DNA of 64,000 nucleotides from Diaminobutyricimonas sp. LJ205. Its GTDB lineage: Bacteria > Actinomycetota > Actinomycetes > Actinomycetales > Microbacteriaceae. Location: NCBI RefSeq assembly GCF_009755725.1, contig NZ_CP046619.1, forward strand, positions 620,001 through 684,000, in the 5' to 3' direction. The notes below the pieces were generated by a model. That model did not search any database. It was not told the DNA's origin and was given only the letters and a program-made list of their open reading frames with translations. Below are positions 49,475 to 57,695 of this stretch, one piece after another; the first letter of the stretch is position 1; each line of letters starts with the position of its first letter. The translations under genes and the position numbers were made by a program.

Positions 49475-49510
49475 AAACGGCGGCGCCCTCCAAGGAGGAC
49501 GCCGCCGTTT
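49475..49510. terminator. bidirectional intrinsic terminator
   Basis: AAACGGCGGCG (49475-49485) pairs perfectly with CGCCGCCGTTT (49500-49510), with an inner CCTCC/GGAGG stem and a two-base AA loop. It serves the convergent rsrA and reductase genes; the paired A/T ends give short U-runs on both strands. Confidence 0.9.
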
Positions 49511-49524
49511 CTGTTGCCAGCGGG

Positions 49525-50151
49525 CTACGCGACCTTGTCGAGCAGCACGATCGCCGACTGGAATTCGGTGCCGCGCGAGAACTGCAGCTGGATGTGCATC
49601 CAGGCGAGTCCTTCGAGCACCGCGGACTGGGCGAGCGCACCGGTGTCGATGACGCGGAAGCCGGTGGCTTCGCCGAACGCGGTGACCGCGGCCTTCGCCT
49701 CGGCGTCGTCACCTGCGACGAACAGGTCGAGCTGGTACTCGCCGCCGGCGGCGACGTTGCCCGCGAAGATCGTGTTGAAGGCCTTCACGACCGCTGCGCC
49801 GGGCACGCTGGCCGCAATCGTCTCGGCGCCGGAGGTGCCGGGCGCGACCGCGACACCGCTGAAGTCATCCTTGATCGGGTTCGACGCGTCGACGACGATC
49901 TTTCCCTCGAGCGAGCCGAGGCCGGCCAGGGCGTCGGCGATGGCGCTGTAGGGGAGAGCGATGAAGACCAGGTCGCCGGTTGCGGGACCGGTGAGCGGCG
50001 ACACGGTGACGGTGCCGTTCAGGTCACTCGCGAGCGCCTGGCCCTTGCTCTCGTCGCGGACGAGGAGCTGGACGTCGTAACCGGCGGCGACGGCGCGGGT
50101 GGCGATTCCACGGGCGACGTTGCCGGCGCCAAGGATGCTGATCGAGGTCAT
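49525..50151 (-). CDS. NADPH-dependent F420 reductase-like oxidoreductase
   Basis: 208 aa from ATG 50151 (AAGGAAC upstream). The NAD(P)-binding start SISILGAGNVARGIATRAVAAGYDVQLLVRD and DLVFIALPYSAI, KIVVDASNPI, VVKAFNTIFAGN, DLFVAGDD, GFRVIDTGALAQ match F420:NADPH oxidoreductases and their relatives. Some members use other coenzymes, so F420 use is not certain. Divergent from a MarR gene with shared operators: probably induced when the MarR ligand binds. Confidence 0.75.
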   Translation of the reverse strand: MTSISILGAGNVARGIATRAVAAGYDVQLLVRDESKGQALASDLNGTVTVSPLTGPATGDLVFIALPYSAIADALAGLGSLEGKIVVDASNPIKDDFSGVAVAPGTSGAETIAASVPGAAVVKAFNTIFAGNVAAGGEYQLDLFVAGDDAEAKAAVTAFGEATGFRVIDTGALAQSAVLEGLAWMHIQLQFSRGTEFQSAIVLLDKVA

Positions 50152-50169
50152 AGTGTTCCTTCGATTTAG

Positions 50170-50234
50170 TTGAATGTTCAAAGGTTGAACGTTGAACTAA
50201 GTAGAACTATACGGGCATTCAACTGAATGTTCAA
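50170..50234. promoter_or_regulatory. MarR operators between divergent genes
   Basis: TGAATGTTCAA occurs at 50171-50181 and again at 50224-50234; each is an imperfect TTGAA/TTCAA dyad. A tandem GTTGAACGTTGAAC lies at 50184-50197. The second copy lies between -35 and the TAGACT -10 (50244-50249) of the MarR gene; the first is just before the reductase start. Repression of both genes fits. Confidence 0.7.
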
Positions 50235-50256
50235 GTACTTTGCTAGACTGGTCGAC

Positions 50257-50763
50257 ATGACCGATTCCGAGCGCCCGTTCCGCTGGCTGACCGACGATGA
50301 GCAGCGCGCCTGGCGCGCGTACCTCGTGGCGTCCGCGCGCCTGCAGGAAGAGCTCGACCGGCAGTTGCAGCGCGATTCCGGGATGCCGCACGCGTACTAC
50401 ATGATTCTCGCGATGCTCTCGGAGTCACCCGAGGGCGGTGTTCGGATGACCGAGCTTGCCGACGTGCTGAAAATCTCGTCCAGCCGTCTCTCGCACGCGG
50501 TGACCAAGCTCGAGGGTCTGGGCTGGCTGCGGCGCGACGCCGACCCGAAGGACAAGCGAGTGAGTTACGCCTGCCTCACCGATGAGGGCCGCGGCGCCCT
50601 GGTCGAGGCGGCTCCCGGCCATGTCACGACCGTGGTGGAGAACCTGTTCGACCGGCTTTCAGCCGAGCAGATCACTCAGCTGTACGAGATCAGTGCCGCG
50701 ATGCTCGAGGTGCTGGCCCCCGACGAGATTCCCGGCCAGATCCTGCGCCCAGGCTCCCGCTGA
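50257..50763 (+). CDS. MarR-family transcriptional regulator
   Basis: 168 aa from ATG 50257, 7 nt after a TAGACT -10 box (leaderless); ATG 50227 lies inside the operator. MarR core: LQEELDRQLQRDSGMPHAYYMILAMLSESPEGGVRMTELADVLKISSSRLSHAVTKLEGLGWLRRDADPKDKRVSYACLTDEG, with recognition helix and the DxRxxxxxLT wing. Probable autorepressor also controlling the divergent reductase. Confidence 0.9.
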   Translation: MTDSERPFRWLTDDEQRAWRAYLVASARLQEELDRQLQRDSGMPHAYYMILAMLSESPEGGVRMTELADVLKISSSRLSHAVTKLEGLGWLRRDADPKDKRVSYACLTDEGRGALVEAAPGHVTTVVENLFDRLSAEQITQLYEISAAMLEVLAPDEIPGQILRPGSR

Positions 50764-50832
50764 CCGGATCGTTCCGATTGTTGGCAGTTTGCTGCCTTCC
50801 CTGGGCATGAAGTGCGCCGCCATGATGAATTC

Positions 50833-51411
50833 ATGACAGACCCAACCGACACAGCCCTGCTCGTGATCGATGCCCAAGAGTCCTTCCGCCAGCGATCGGA
50901 TGACTGGGCGCAAACGGCGAATCCGCAGGTGCTGGCCAACATCTCCCGGCTGGTGGCTCACGCGCGCTCCGTCGGTGACCAGATCGTGTGGGTCACCCAC
51001 GCGGAACCCGGGACAGGTGGCGTGTTCGATCCGGACCTCGGTTTCGTTCGGGTGGTGTCCGAACTTGAGCCTCTCGAGAGTGAGGCTCAGCTGACGAAGA
51101 CCTCGGTCAGCGCGTTCACAACGACCAATCTGCAGGAGCGGTTGACGCAGCACGGCATCCGTCGAGTCGTGATTTGTGGCATCCGCACCGAGCAGTGTTG
51201 CGAGACGACTGCTCGGATGGCGAGTGACCTCGGCTTCGACGTCGAATTCGTCACCGATGCCACCACGACATCCGGCATCGCGTCGGGAGAGACATACGCG
51301 GCGGTATCGGGCGAGGAATTGATGCGCCGGACCGAGAGCATCCTCGGCGCACGCGGTTTCGCCACGATCGTCACCACGGCGCAGCGGGCGAGCACGTCGG
51401 CAGCAGCGTGA
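50833..51411 (+). CDS. isochorismatase-like cysteine hydrolase
   Basis: 192 aa from ATG 50833. Catalytic triad of the family is visible: Asp in ALLVIDAQESF, Lys in LTKTSVSAF, Cys in GIRTEQCCETTARMASDLGF. Such enzymes hydrolyse amides, N-carbamoyl compounds or vinyl ethers; relatives of nicotinamidase belong here too. No metal-binding DxHxxH set of nicotinamidase is seen, so the substrate remains open. 69 bp after the MarR gene, possibly co-regulated. Confidence 0.82.
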   Translation: MTDPTDTALLVIDAQESFRQRSDDWAQTANPQVLANISRLVAHARSVGDQIVWVTHAEPGTGGVFDPDLGFVRVVSELEPLESEAQLTKTSVSAFTTTNLQERLTQHGIRRVVICGIRTEQCCETTARMASDLGFDVEFVTDATTTSGIASGETYAAVSGEELMRRTESILGARGFATIVTTAQRASTSAAA

Positions 51412-51434
51412 CGCAAGGATCTCGGTGAGGGCCG

Positions 51435-51917
51435 CTACTTCAGCTTCTTCTTTTCGGCGACCAGCGGCAGCATCTTCTCGATTCGCGACTCACGGGTCTC
51501 GGCCCGCTTGGCCTCGCTGATCCAGAGGTGGTACTCACGCTGATGCGAGTACGGCATGCTGCGGAAGGCGTCGAGCAGTCCGGCATCCGTCAGCGCCGTG
51601 GTCTCGTCTGGATCGAGGTCGACGATCCGTTCCGCCGTGTCGAGCTCAATCTCCACGTGCACCGAGTCGCCGGCGGCCTTGCCGATCGCGCGCTGCACGT
51701 CGCTGCGCACGAGGATGAGATGCGGTCCGCCGTAGTTGACCAGTGACCCGCGATACGGATGCCCATCGAATCGCGCGGTGACCGGCACCCGGCCCCTCAC
51801 CCCGAACAGGTCGGACACCGAGAACGGGAACTCCACGAACGCGGACGATCCCGAGACATCCGCTCGCTGGATCACCGCATCAAAGCTCAGCACGCCCGGG
51901 TTTCGGTAATTGACCAT
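51435..51917 (-). CDS. DUF1905/YdeI-OmpD-associated protein
   Basis: 160 aa. The N-terminal DUF1905 barrel is FDAVIQRADVSGSSAFVEFPFSVSDLFGVRGRVPVTARFDGHPYRGSLVNYGGPHLILVRSDVQRAIGKAAGDSVHVEIELD. The C-terminal YdeI/OmpD-associated helix repeat is LLDAFRSMPYSHQREYHLWISEAKRAETRESRIEKMLPLV. The latter is linked to bacteriocin resistance and osmotic stress in other bacteria; here function is unproven. Confidence 0.8.
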   Translation of the reverse strand: MVNYRNPGVLSFDAVIQRADVSGSSAFVEFPFSVSDLFGVRGRVPVTARFDGHPYRGSLVNYGGPHLILVRSDVQRAIGKAAGDSVHVEIELDTAERIVDLDPDETTALTDAGLLDAFRSMPYSHQREYHLWISEAKRAETRESRIEKMLPLVAEKKKLK

Positions 51918-51948
51918 GCCGAAATGCTAGCGAGGCGGCGAAAAGCAC

Positions 51949-51984
51949 GACGCCCGCCCTGGCCGTGAGGCGAGGACGGGCGTC
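51949..51984 (-). terminator. kgd terminator
   Basis: GACGCCCGCCCT (51949-51960) pairs with AGGACGGGCGTC (51973-51984), one mismatch, 12-nt loop. On the minus strand it lies 18 nt after the kgd stop and is followed by GTGCTTTT. Confidence 0.75.
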
Positions 51985-52001
51985 GAGCAGGTGGCGGATG
52001 C

Positions 52002-55000
52002 CTACAGGGTCAGGGCCTTCTCGATGAGAGCCGTCTGCTCCTGTGCGCTGCGCTTGTTGGAACCGGTCGCGGGCGACGCCGACGCCGGACGCGACGACAC
52101 CGACAGCGCACGGCCACCGAGGTGGCGCGGCAGTTCCAGACCGATGAACGGCCAGGCGCCCTGGTTCTCCGGCTCCTCCTGCACCCACATGACCTCAGCG
52201 TTCGGGTACTCATCGAGCACCGCGGTCAACTGGGCGGCGGGCAGCGGGTAGTACTGCTCGAGACGCACGAGGGCGACATCCGTCTGGCCGCGCTTCTCGA
52301 CCTCGGTCTTGAGGTCGTAGTGCAGCTTGCCGGCGTGCAGCAGCACGCGCTTCACAGCAGCCTTGTCGGTGACGAGGGCGTCGTCGATCACCGGCTCGAA
52401 GCGGCCCGACGTGAAGTCGGCGACCTCGCTGGTCGCGCCGCGCAGACGCAGCATCGCCTTCGGCGTGAATACCACCAGCGGGCGGCGCGGCCGGGCGTAA
52501 GCCTGACGGCGCAGCAGGTGGAAGTACGACGCCGGGGTCGACGGGCGGGCGATGGTCATGTTGTCCTCCGCCGCAAGCTGCAGGAAGCGCTCGATGCGGG
52601 CGGACGAGTGGTCCGGGCCCTGGCCTTCGTAGCCGTGGGGGAGCAGCAGCACCACGCTGGAGCGCTGGCCCCACTTCTGTTCGGCGCTCGAGATGAACTC
52701 GTCGATGACAGTCTGCGCGCCGTTGGCGAAGTCGCCGAACTGCGCCTCCCACAGCACGAGGGCGTCGGCGCGTTCGACCGAGTAGCCGTACTCGAAGCCC
52801 ATCGCCGCGTACTCGCTGAGCAGCGAGTCGTACACCCAGAACCGAGCCTGGTTGTCAGCGAGATTTCCAAGCGGCAGCCACTCCTGCCCGTTCACGCGGT
52901 CGTGCAGGATCGCGTGGCGCTGCACGAAGGTGCCGCGGCGGGCGTCCTGACCGGCCAGACGCACCGGAGTGCCTTCCAGCAGCAGCGAACCAAGCGCCAG
53001 CAACTCGCCGAAGCCCCAGTCGACGCCGCCGTTGCGGCTCATCTCGACGCGCTTCTTCAACATCTGCTGCAGCTTGTTGTGCACGGTGAACCCGGCGGGC
53101 GGGTTGTCGTGTGCGTCACCGATCAGCTGGATGACGCTCTCATCGACACCGGTGGTCTCCGGTTCGCCGGCGCTGTCATCCTGCTGCGACTCGGGCCGCT
53201 CCAGGTCGCCCACCGCGCCGGTGTCGCCGCTCACTACCGGGATCGAGCCGGTCTGAGCGGCGTGCGTCTCGGCGAAGGCGCGCTCCAGGCGGTCCTGGAA
53301 GTCGCGGTGCGCGGCCTCGTACTCCTCGGCGGTGATGTCACCGCGGCCGACGAGGGCCTCGGTGTACAGCGTCCGCACGGAGCGCTTGGCCTCGATCAGG
53401 TTGTACATCAGCGGCTGCGTCATCGAGGGGTCGTCGCCCTCGTTGTGGCCCCTACGGCGGTAGCAGACGAGATCGATGACGACGTCGCGCTTGAACTCCT
53501 GGCGGTACTTGAACGCCAGCTCGGCCACCCGCACCACGGACTCCGGGTCATCGCCGTTGACGTGGAAGATCGGTGCCTGGATGGTCTTCGCGACATCGGT
53601 CGAGTAGATCGAGCTGCGGCCCTCGCCGGGAGGGGTGGTGAAGCCGACCTGGTTGTTGATGACCAAGTGGATGGTGCCGCCGGTGCGGTAACCGCGCAGC
53701 TGCGACATCTGCAGGGTCTCGACCACGATGCCCTGACCGGCCATCGCGGCGTCGCCGTGCACCAGGATCGGCAGCACCGTGAACGAGCCGACCGGCTTGC
53801 GGTCCTGCTTGGCGCGGACGATGCCCTCGAGCACGCCGTCGACGGCTTCGAGGTGCGACGGGTTAGCGGCCAGGTAGACCGGGATCTCCTTGCCGGAGGC
53901 GGCCTTGAAGGTGCCCTCGGTGCCGAGGTGGTACTTCACATCGCCGGAGCCCTGCACGGTACGCGGGTCCTGGGTGCCTTCGAACTCGCGGAAGATCTGA
54001 CCGTAGGTCTTGCCGGCGATGTTGGTCAGCACGTTCAGACGGCCGCGGTGGGCCATGCCGATGGCGACCTCGTCGAGGCCGGCCTCGGCGGCACCCTGCA
54101 GGATCTCGTCGAGCAATGCGATGGTCGACTCGCCGCCCTCGAGGCTGAAGCGCTTCTGCCCGACGTACTTGGTCTGCAGGAAGGTCTCGAACGCCTCGGC
54201 TTCGTTGAGCTTGCCGAGCACACGCATCTGCTCGTCGTGCGTCGGCTTCTCGTACTTCTTCTCCAGCTGGTCCTGGAACCACTTGCGCTGGGTCGGGTCC
54301 TGGATGTGCATGTACTCGATGCCGATGGTGCGGCAGTACGAGTCGCGGAGCACGCCGAGGATGTCGCGCAGCGGCATGACCCGCTTGCCACCGAAACCGT
54401 TGGTGACGAACTCGCGGTCCAGGTCCCAGAAGGTGAGGCCGTGGCTGGCGATGTCGAGGTCGTGGTGAGTGCGCTGCTGGTACTCGAGCGGGTCGATGTC
54501 CGCCATCATGTGGCCGCGAACCCGGAACGAATTGATCAGCTCCTGCACGCGAGCGGTCTTGTCGATGCGCTCGGCAACGTCGACACGGATGTCGGCGGCC
54601 CAGTGGATCGGGGCGTACGGAATGCGCAGCGCGGCGAAGATGCCCTCGTAGAACCCGTTCTGGCCGATCAGCAGCTCGTGCACCTTCTTCAGGTACTCGC
54701 CGGAGCCGGCACCCTGGATGACGCGGTGGTCGTAGGTGCTGGTCAGGGTGATCGTCTTGCCGATGCCGAGTTCGGCGAGGGTCTGCGGCGAGGAGCCCTG
54801 GAACTCGGCCGGGTACTCCAGTGCACCGGCGCCGATGATGCACCCGGCGCCCTTCATCAGACGCGGCACCGAGTGCACGGTGCCGATGCCGCCCGGGTTG
54901 GTCAGCGAGATCGTGTTGCCCTTGTAGTCCTCAAGGGTCAGCTTGTTGTCGCGGGCGCGCTTGACGACATCCTCATAGGCGGCGAGGAACTCGCCGAAGC

Positions 55001-55766
55001 CCATGGTGTCGGCGCGCTTGATGCCAGGCACCACGAGGGTGCGCGAGCCATCCGGCTTGGGCAGGTCGATCGCGATGCCGAGGTTGATGTGCGCCGGCGT
55101 GACGACCGACGGCTTGCCGTCGACCTCGTCGTAGTAGACGTTCTGGCTGGGGAACTCCTTGAGCGCCTGCACCATCGCCCAGGCGATCAGGTGCGTGAAC
55201 GACACCTTGCCGCCGCGGGCACGCTTCATGTGGTTGTTGATGACGATCCGGTTGTCGATCATCAGCTTGGCCGGGATGGTGCGCACGCTGGTCGCCGTCG
55301 GAACGGTGAGGCTGGCGTCCATGTTGGTCGCGACGGTCTTGGCCACGCCACGGAGCGGGGCGACCACATCCTGCGGCTCTTCGGTGGGAGCGGCAGCCGC
55401 CGTCGGCGCCGCCTCCGGTGCCTGAGCCGGAATCGGCTGCGGCTTCGGCTGCACCGAGGTGGTCTTCGCGATCGGGGTGCTGCCGGTGGTGGTCGCGGGC
55501 TCAGCGGGCTCGGCCGGCGTGGCGGCTTCGGCGGTCACCTCGGCCGGAATCTGCGGCTCGCCGCCGGTGGCCTGTTCGGCGGCGGCATCCGTCTGATCGC
55601 CGGAAGCAGTGGGCCGATAATTCTCCAGAATTGGCCACCACTCCTTGTCCACGGAGTTCTTGTCTGCGACGTACTGTTCGTACATCGCATCAACGAGCCA
55701 TTCGTTCGCCCCGAACTCGCCCGAGGAACCGTCCCCGGGTACCAGTCCGGCCACTTGGCTTGACAC
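52002..55766 (-). CDS. kgd: multifunctional 2-oxoglutarate dehydrogenase E2-E1 fusion
   Basis: 1254 aa from GTG 55766 (MSSQVAGL); GTG 55793 would add nine unlikely residues. Actinobacterial Kgd/OdhA: an N-terminal helix ANEWLVDAMYEQYVADKNSVDKEWWPILENY, a Pro/Ala linker to about residue 135, an E2-type acyltransferase core with DHRVIQGAGSGEYL near residue 365, no lipoyl domain, then the thiamine-diphosphate E1: IGMAHRGRLNVLTN, ILVHGDAAMAGQGIV (GDG motif), HLVINNQVGFTTPP, DLVCYRRRGHNEGDDP. It converts 2-oxoglutarate to succinyl-CoA in the TCA cycle with a separate lipoylated E2 and E3. In relatives, FHA protein OdhI/GarA inhibits it. Single gene with its own terminator; divergent from guaB1. 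Confidence 0.96.
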   Translation of the reverse strand: MSSQVAGLVPGDGSSGEFGANEWLVDAMYEQYVADKNSVDKEWWPILENYRPTASGDQTDAAAEQATGGEPQIPAEVTAEAATPAEPAEPATTTGSTPIAKTTSVQPKPQPIPAQAPEAAPTAAAAPTEEPQDVVAPLRGVAKTVATNMDASLTVPTATSVRTIPAKLMIDNRIVINNHMKRARGGKVSFTHLIAWAMVQALKEFPSQNVYYDEVDGKPSVVTPAHINLGIAIDLPKPDGSRTLVVPGIKRADTMGFGEFLAAYEDVVKRARDNKLTLEDYKGNTISLTNPGGIGTVHSVPRLMKGAGCIIGAGALEYPAEFQGSSPQTLAELGIGKTITLTSTYDHRVIQGAGSGEYLKKVHELLIGQNGFYEGIFAALRIPYAPIHWAADIRVDVAERIDKTARVQELINSFRVRGHMMADIDPLEYQQRTHHDLDIASHGLTFWDLDREFVTNGFGGKRVMPLRDILGVLRDSYCRTIGIEYMHIQDPTQRKWFQDQLEKKYEKPTHDEQMRVLGKLNEAEAFETFLQTKYVGQKRFSLEGGESTIALLDEILQGAAEAGLDEVAIGMAHRGRLNVLTNIAGKTYGQIFREFEGTQDPRTVQGSGDVKYHLGTEGTFKAASGKEIPVYLAANPSHLEAVDGVLEGIVRAKQDRKPVGSFTVLPILVHGDAAMAGQGIVVETLQMSQLRGYRTGGTIHLVINNQVGFTTPPGEGRSSIYSTDVAKTIQAPIFHVNGDDPESVVRVAELAFKYRQEFKRDVVIDLVCYRRRGHNEGDDPSMTQPLMYNLIEAKRSVRTLYTEALVGRGDITAEEYEAAHRDFQDRLERAFAETHAAQTGSIPVVSGDTGAVGDLERPESQQDDSAGEPETTGVDESVIQLIGDAHDNPPAGFTVHNKLQQMLKKRVEMSRNGGVDWGFGELLALGSLLLEGTPVRLAGQDARRGTFVQRHAILHDRVNGQEWLPLGNLADNQARFWVYDSLLSEYAAMGFEYGYSVERADALVLWEAQFGDFANGAQTVIDEFISSAEQKWGQRSSVVLLLPHGYEGQGPDHSSARIERFLQLAAEDNMTIARPSTPASYFHLLRRQAYARPRRPLVVFTPKAMLRLRGATSEVADFTSGRFEPVIDDALVTDKAAVKRVLLHAGKLHYDLKTEVEKRGQTDVALVRLEQYYPLPAAQLTAVLDEYPNAEVMWVQEEPENQGAWPFIGLELPRHLGGRALSVSSRPASASPATGSNKRSAQEQTALIEKALTL

Positions 55767-55900
55767 AGCCGACCGCCCACTCTCACAATTCACGTCTTGC
55801 AGGATTCCGGGAGTGACCGACGATGGTCACACCGGTGATAAGCCTATTCGGTTCGGATCGCGGCTGCCGACCGGACGGATTGAGGGCTAGCGTTAATTTC

Positions 55901-57340
55901 ATGCAGTTTTACGGTGAAGAGCCGAGCTTTGATCTGACCTATTCCGATGTGTTCCTGGTGCCGAGCCGATCGGACGTCGCCAGTCGTCTTTCGGTCTCGC
56001 TCGCTCCCGATGACGGCACCGGGGCGACCATCCCGATCGTGTCGGCAAACATGAACTCGGTCACCGGCCCGCGCCTGGCCGCAACGCTCGCCCGTCGCGG
56101 TGGACTCGGCGTGCTGCCGCAGGACACTCCGCTGCAGGAGCTGGACGCCGCGATCCGCTGGGTCAAGGAGCAGCCCGTGTACTGCGACACCCCGCTGGTG
56201 TTCCGGCCGGAGGACACCGTCGAAGAGGCGTTGCGCTGGCTGCCGGCGATCGACGGACAGGGACTGGTGCTGCGTGACCAGCACGGCGAGTACGTCGGCT
56301 GCCTGCCGGCGGCGCAACTGGCGCATGCCGGATCGGACGCTCAGCTCGGCGACCTGGTGCGTGGCTCGCTCACCGCGATCGATGTCGAGGATGTCAGTGA
56401 CCCGCGCGCCGCGTTCGACCTCATGGTCGAGGCGGAGATCGACTTCGCCCCGGTCATGCGGCATGGCCAGGTGGTCGGCACGCTCAGCCGCACGAGCGCG
56501 CTGCGCGGAACGCTATACCGGCCGGTGGTCGACGGTGCCGGCCGACTCAAGGTGGCCGCCGCGATCGGTATCAACGGGGATGCCGCCGAGAAGGCGAAGG
56601 CGCTTGCCGCCGCGGGTGTCGACGTTCTCGTCATCGACACGGCGCACGGCCATCAGGAGGGGATGCTCCGCGCGCTGCGTGCCGTCGCCGAGCTCGATCT
56701 CGGCATCCCGCTGGTCGCCGGCAACATCGTCACCTCGGACGGGGTCGCCGATCTCGTCGACGCGGGGGCATCGATCCTCAAGGTGGGTGTCGGCCCGGGC
56801 GCGATGTGCACCACCCGGATGATGACCGCCGTCGGGCGTCCGCAGTTCTCGGCCGTCCTCGAAACGGCGGAGGCCGCCCGCGAGGTCGGTGCCCACGTCT
56901 GGGCGGACGGCGGGGTGCGCTACCCGCGCGACGTGGCACTCGCGCTGGCTGCGGGCGCGGCATCCGTGATGATCGGTTCCTGGTTTGCCGGCACCATCGA
57001 GGCGCCGGGCACCCTCGAGACCGACGGCGAGGGTCGCCTGTACAAGGAGAGCTGGGGGATGGCGTCCACTCGAGCGGTCAAGGAACGATTCGCCCGGCTG
57101 GATGCCTACGAGCTGGCCCGCAAGAAGCTGTTCGCCGAAGGCATCTCCAGCTCGCGGATCTACATCGACCCGTTGCGTCCGTCGGTGGAGGACCTGCTCG
57201 ACATGATCACCTCGGGAGTGCGCTCCTCCTTTACCTACGCCGGTGCCGCGACGCTGCCGGAGTTCCGCGAGCGGGCCCTGGTCGGGCTGCAGTCGGCGTC
57301 GGGCTATGAGGAGGGCAAGGCGCTGCCGGTCTCCTGGTAG
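55901..57340 (+). CDS. guaB1: GuaB1-family IMPDH/GMP reductase-like enzyme
   Basis: 479 aa from ATG 55901; TAGCGT lies 7 nt upstream. IMPDH/GMPR barrel with a CBS pair inserted (about residues 95-205): DLTYSDVFLVPSRS, IPIVSANMNSVTG, VDVLVIDTAHGHQEGMLRAL, IPLVAGNIVTSDGVADLVDAGASILKVGVGPGAMCTTRMMT with the catalytic Cys, and HVWADGGVRYPRDVALALAAGAASVMIGSWFAGT. The actinobacterial GuaB1 group has been shown in mycobacteria to be a GMP reductase; by homology this one returns GMP to IMP for purine balance. Confidence 0.88.
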   Translation: MQFYGEEPSFDLTYSDVFLVPSRSDVASRLSVSLAPDDGTGATIPIVSANMNSVTGPRLAATLARRGGLGVLPQDTPLQELDAAIRWVKEQPVYCDTPLVFRPEDTVEEALRWLPAIDGQGLVLRDQHGEYVGCLPAAQLAHAGSDAQLGDLVRGSLTAIDVEDVSDPRAAFDLMVEAEIDFAPVMRHGQVVGTLSRTSALRGTLYRPVVDGAGRLKVAAAIGINGDAAEKAKALAAAGVDVLVIDTAHGHQEGMLRALRAVAELDLGIPLVAGNIVTSDGVADLVDAGASILKVGVGPGAMCTTRMMTAVGRPQFSAVLETAEAAREVGAHVWADGGVRYPRDVALALAAGAASVMIGSWFAGTIEAPGTLETDGEGRLYKESWGMASTRAVKERFARLDAYELARKKLFAEGISSSRIYIDPLRPSVEDLLDMITSGVRSSFTYAGAATLPEFRERALVGLQSASGYEEGKALPVSW

Positions 57341-57417
57341 CGATCAACGTCATCGGCGGCGAGCTCAGCCAGGGTCTCGGGGGAGAAGTGCGGGTTATCG
57401 GTGTCGATCATCATTCC

Positions 57418-57486
57418 GCAGGACTTTCTACCGAAACGCTGCCACCGGATCGCATGACACGCCGGAGGCCTGTCAGAAAGTCCTGC
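57418..57486 (+). other. nested inverted repeat between guaB1 and the CBS genes
   Basis: GCAGGACTTTCT (57418-57429) and AGAAAGTCCTGC (57475-57486) are perfect 12-bp arms. Inside, GCCACCGG (57441-57448) pairs with CCGGAGGC (57462-57469) with one A-A mismatch. The 69-bp unit sits 78 bp after the guaB1 stop, without a U-run. The rest of 57341-57581 holds nothing recognisable. Confidence 0.6.
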
Positions 57487-57566
57487 TGAATGCAGCGGAA
57501 GCTGGCCGATCGTGCACGCCCCGGCCTCCTGCCCGCGCTCTCAGCAGCGCCCGGCCGTCGGCTGGC

Positions 57567-57572
57567 TATAAT
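57567..57572 (+). promoter_or_regulatory. -10 box of the small ORF and CBS genes
   Basis: TATAAT at 57567-57572, 9 nt before ATG 57582; consensus, and the strongest -10 in the area. Confidence 0.5.
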
Positions 57573-57581
57573 CGTCGGATC

Positions 57582-57695
57582 ATGGATGACCCTCCGTCTA
57601 GTACGCCAGCGCCCTCCCTTGAGCAGGAAGCCTCCGACGAGGCCGCACCCGCTCATCATCGCCAGCCGGTGAGCGGAGGTCGGCATGCCAACTGA
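57582..57695 (+). CDS. 37-residue small ORF overlapping the CBS gene start
   Basis: ATG 57582 to TGA 57693-57695: MDDPPSSTPAPSLEQEAS followed by [19 protein letters not shown]. Acidic, Pro/Ala-rich, no helix or known family. It begins 9 nt after a consensus TATAAT, so it would be read from a leaderless mRNA, and its end overlaps the next gene's ATG (57685) by 11 bp. It may act as a leader for translational coupling. Whether the peptide itself does anything is unknown. Confidence 0.45.
   Translation: MDDPPSSTPAPSLEQEASDEAAPAHHRQPVSGGRHAN

Noticed and set aside
52122-55763. 1213-codon open frame on the plus strand opposite kgd
   Set aside because: A mirror frame caused by GC-rich third positions of kgd. 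No domain, no promoter, and low-complexity Leu/Arg/Val/Gly composition.
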